From assembly GCF_001949145.1 (NCBI RefSeq), contig NW_019091707.1:237111-256615 (forward strand): 19,505 nucleotides of DNA. The letters are read 5' to 3'. Shown here piece after piece: positions 17,602 to 19,505 of the stretch. The notes beneath the pieces were generated by a model. That model made no database searches. It saw only the letters and a list, made by a program, of their open reading frames with translations, and was not told the origin of the DNA. Source of the DNA: Acanthaster planci (lineage: Eukaryota; Echinodermata; Asteroidea; Valvatida; Acanthasteridae). Made by a program: the position numbers and the translations under genes. Positions within the stretch are counted from its first letter, which is position 1. Each line of letters opens with the position of its first letter.

Positions 17602-19505
17602 GAACAAAAAGAAATTAGTACAAATCATGTGACAAGGAAGAAGAGTAATCAGTGAAAGACTTGATAACATTTGGGTCCAGTGGCATGGAGCTCCTAAGCA
17701 GGAAATAGCACCTGCTAAGCAACTTCATGTCAAATATCAGCTGGTAACCAGCCAAAGTACGTGTACATGTACATTTCATTTTAGTTCATTTTGGCCGGTA
17801 ACTTGAAAGCAAATGTTTATTGTGCTTAGCAGCTCCAGAGATGTTTCCCCAGTTCAGAACTTACTGTTCCATGGACATTTGTTTCTGAAAGCAGAAGTGT
17901 TGATTGCCCCTCCCATATCATTCATCACTATCCATTGCCATGGTTGCAGGGTATCTTTTGTCTACTTATTCAAAATTTATTCCAACTTACTTGCAACATG
18001 CACTTCAAGTCCAGTATGAATCGCCACCTATTGCTCATTGGTTTTGGACCCCTTTTCTGCTTGACTTGATTCATGAATGTCTTGTTGATCTTGCCACTTC
18101 CATGCCCCACAAATTTTTATCAAGGACGTAGTATGCATCTATCAGTGTTGTTCATTATGCTTATTTGTAACATGCTCTTTTATTTCTTTATCATTTGGGG
18201 AGGGATCTCTAGCTGGGTTGCCTGTCAGCTTCTAGGTCATTGTTGGAAAATGGTTCAACCTCCTTGGCCTCAACCCTGCATCATTCACACTGAGTATTGT
18301 AATTGAGGCTCAGTAATGCTGCTTTGATGATGCTTGTTCATGTACATTTTGTTTCAAATCCCTCCTCTTGAATCTGTTGACCAATAGATAGTATTCTGTC
18401 TCTGACCTTTTCACTGCCATTGCCTCATTAATGAAATCTCACTCTCAGATGAACTGATTCTCACTGCTCCTCATTCTCTGGGCTTTATGCTTGCATTTCC
18501 TTGTCTCACTTCCTGTCATTTTCACTTTGTCCTCAGTGTTGGGAAGCATCTCCTCCTTTTTTGGCTGTGTTTCTTTATCACGATCACTCTGTCACTTCAC
18601 GGTAGGACAATGTAACTTGATTGTCCTGCCCTTTGTAGTGACTTTCTATTAAGGTTGAAACACCTGGAAGAAGGCAACAATGAGTCAGGTGGTACCTGAT
18701 GATACCCCCACCTACTGAGTGGATAATACAAAGACCAGTGTGATGTTGTATCTGATTGCTTGGCTGTGGCTGACAGTAATGTATTTATCTATGGGAAATG
18801 GATTTAGCCACTAACTGGCAGTTTGCATAGGTGCATGTACTATTGTCAACTGTAGCCAAGCTATTTGGATGTGGCTTAACATGCTGATCTTTGGGGGACT
18901 TTTAACCACAGGTGTTCCCTTGGTCATGTCTTTTTGAAGTATTATTAGACACTTATATGTGGTATAAAGACACTATATATGGGCCTTGTGCATGAAAATG
19001 AAAAAAGGACCTTAGCAGTAACACTGTGGATGTGTATGGTGTGCAATACATGTACATGCAAGTCATTTTGTGAACCTCCAGGGTTGTGTCCAGACATGAA
19101 GATCAATGACATTGGTAAGGAGTGTGCATAGAACCCATACTACAGTCATGGAGAGCTGTGCTGTTGGAATTCCATCACAAGACTTCAAGTAATCATTTGC
19201 ATTACAACACATGTACAGTTCAGATACCAACATTCTTTCTCATTAAGGGTCCATTTATACTGATGAGTAGTAATTGAATTCTGCACAGTAAAAAAAAACC
19301 ATTCAACACATTTAAACTTAAAGCAGACAAACCCTTTGGTATGGTAGTTATCCAAGCTTCAGAAAAAAAGCAATTTTTCAAGAGATACCACACTGAGTCA
19401 GCTCAATTCTGGCCTATCAGTACCTTACATGCTTTGATTACATAGGTAGGTTTCTGGTTCGTGTGGACTATATTTTGTGCAATACTGCACTGCATACAGC
19501 TTTCC
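17602..19505. other. Non-coding DNA to the window end
   Basis: No credible gene. It holds ACATGTACAT-type palindromes (near 17765, 18340, 19050, 19210), a pyrimidine-rich tract (about 18400-18560) and a 10-bp inverted repeat GGTAGGACAA/TTGTCCTGCC at 18601-18630. The short plus-strand ORFs at 17813-18306 are hydrophobic, overlap in different frames and show no motif. Confidence 0.6.

Noticed and set aside
1-19505. CRISPR arrays, operons or tRNA/rRNA genes
   Set aside because: The repeats seen are minisatellites or MITEs without regular unique spacers, the genes are intron-bearing, and no tRNA- or rRNA-like sequence was noticed.

Overview
The window looks like marine invertebrate nuclear DNA; lancelet, hemichordate or sea urchin would fit. 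The grounds are moderate GC, genes split by GT-AG introns, degenerate transposon remains, a frequently recurring ACATGTACATGT palindrome, and a multi-domain protein type that I remember from lancelet and cnidarian genomes. The species cannot be fixed from sequence alone. No prokaryotic gene organisation and no RNA gene was found.

Layout. (1) 1-4335, minus strand: an old, defective Ty3/Gypsy-type LTR retrotransposon. In minus-strand order it holds a gag end with a CCHC zinc knuckle, a TAG stop, a MYND zinc finger, an aspartic protease, reverse transcriptase with YLDD, RNase H, and an integrase lacking most of its catalytic core. Its gag start is missing, the window ends before any complete 3' LTR, and the reading frame is broken at about seven places. 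(2) About 4440-4870, plus strand: a short acidic ORF made of two related Tudor/chromo-like repeats. (3) 4871-5101: a 231-bp MITE with 17-bp terminal inverted repeats, whose TAA target duplication coincides with the stop codon of that ORF. (4) About 5900-12779, minus strand: a split gene or pseudogene with at least seven recognisable exons. It starts at a good ATG (12779) and continues through a helical region, a BEN-like domain, a long coiled coil, a domain with GDKGG and GDYKFL...CxxC motifs, a C4HC3 PHD finger between coiled coils, and a conserved YHSQSF-type segment. It then dissolves into an 18-nt minisatellite. (5) 11599-11960, inside intron 1 of that gene: a degenerate array of TTCCTGTGGTA units beginning with inverted copies. 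(6) 12780-19505: non-coding DNA with one further MITE (17369-17598) and minor repeats.

How the parts relate. The retrotransposon, the MITEs and the split gene look like independent insertions or relics. The most notable object is the split gene. Several intron phases agree across splice junctions, so the exon set is real, yet single-base frame breaks and stop codons interrupt it. The spacing from the Asp of GDYKFL to the following CxxC (+19, +22) equals the spacing from D708 to C727/C730 in RAG1. This suggests a RAG1/Transib-type DDE fold combined with BEN and PHD modules.
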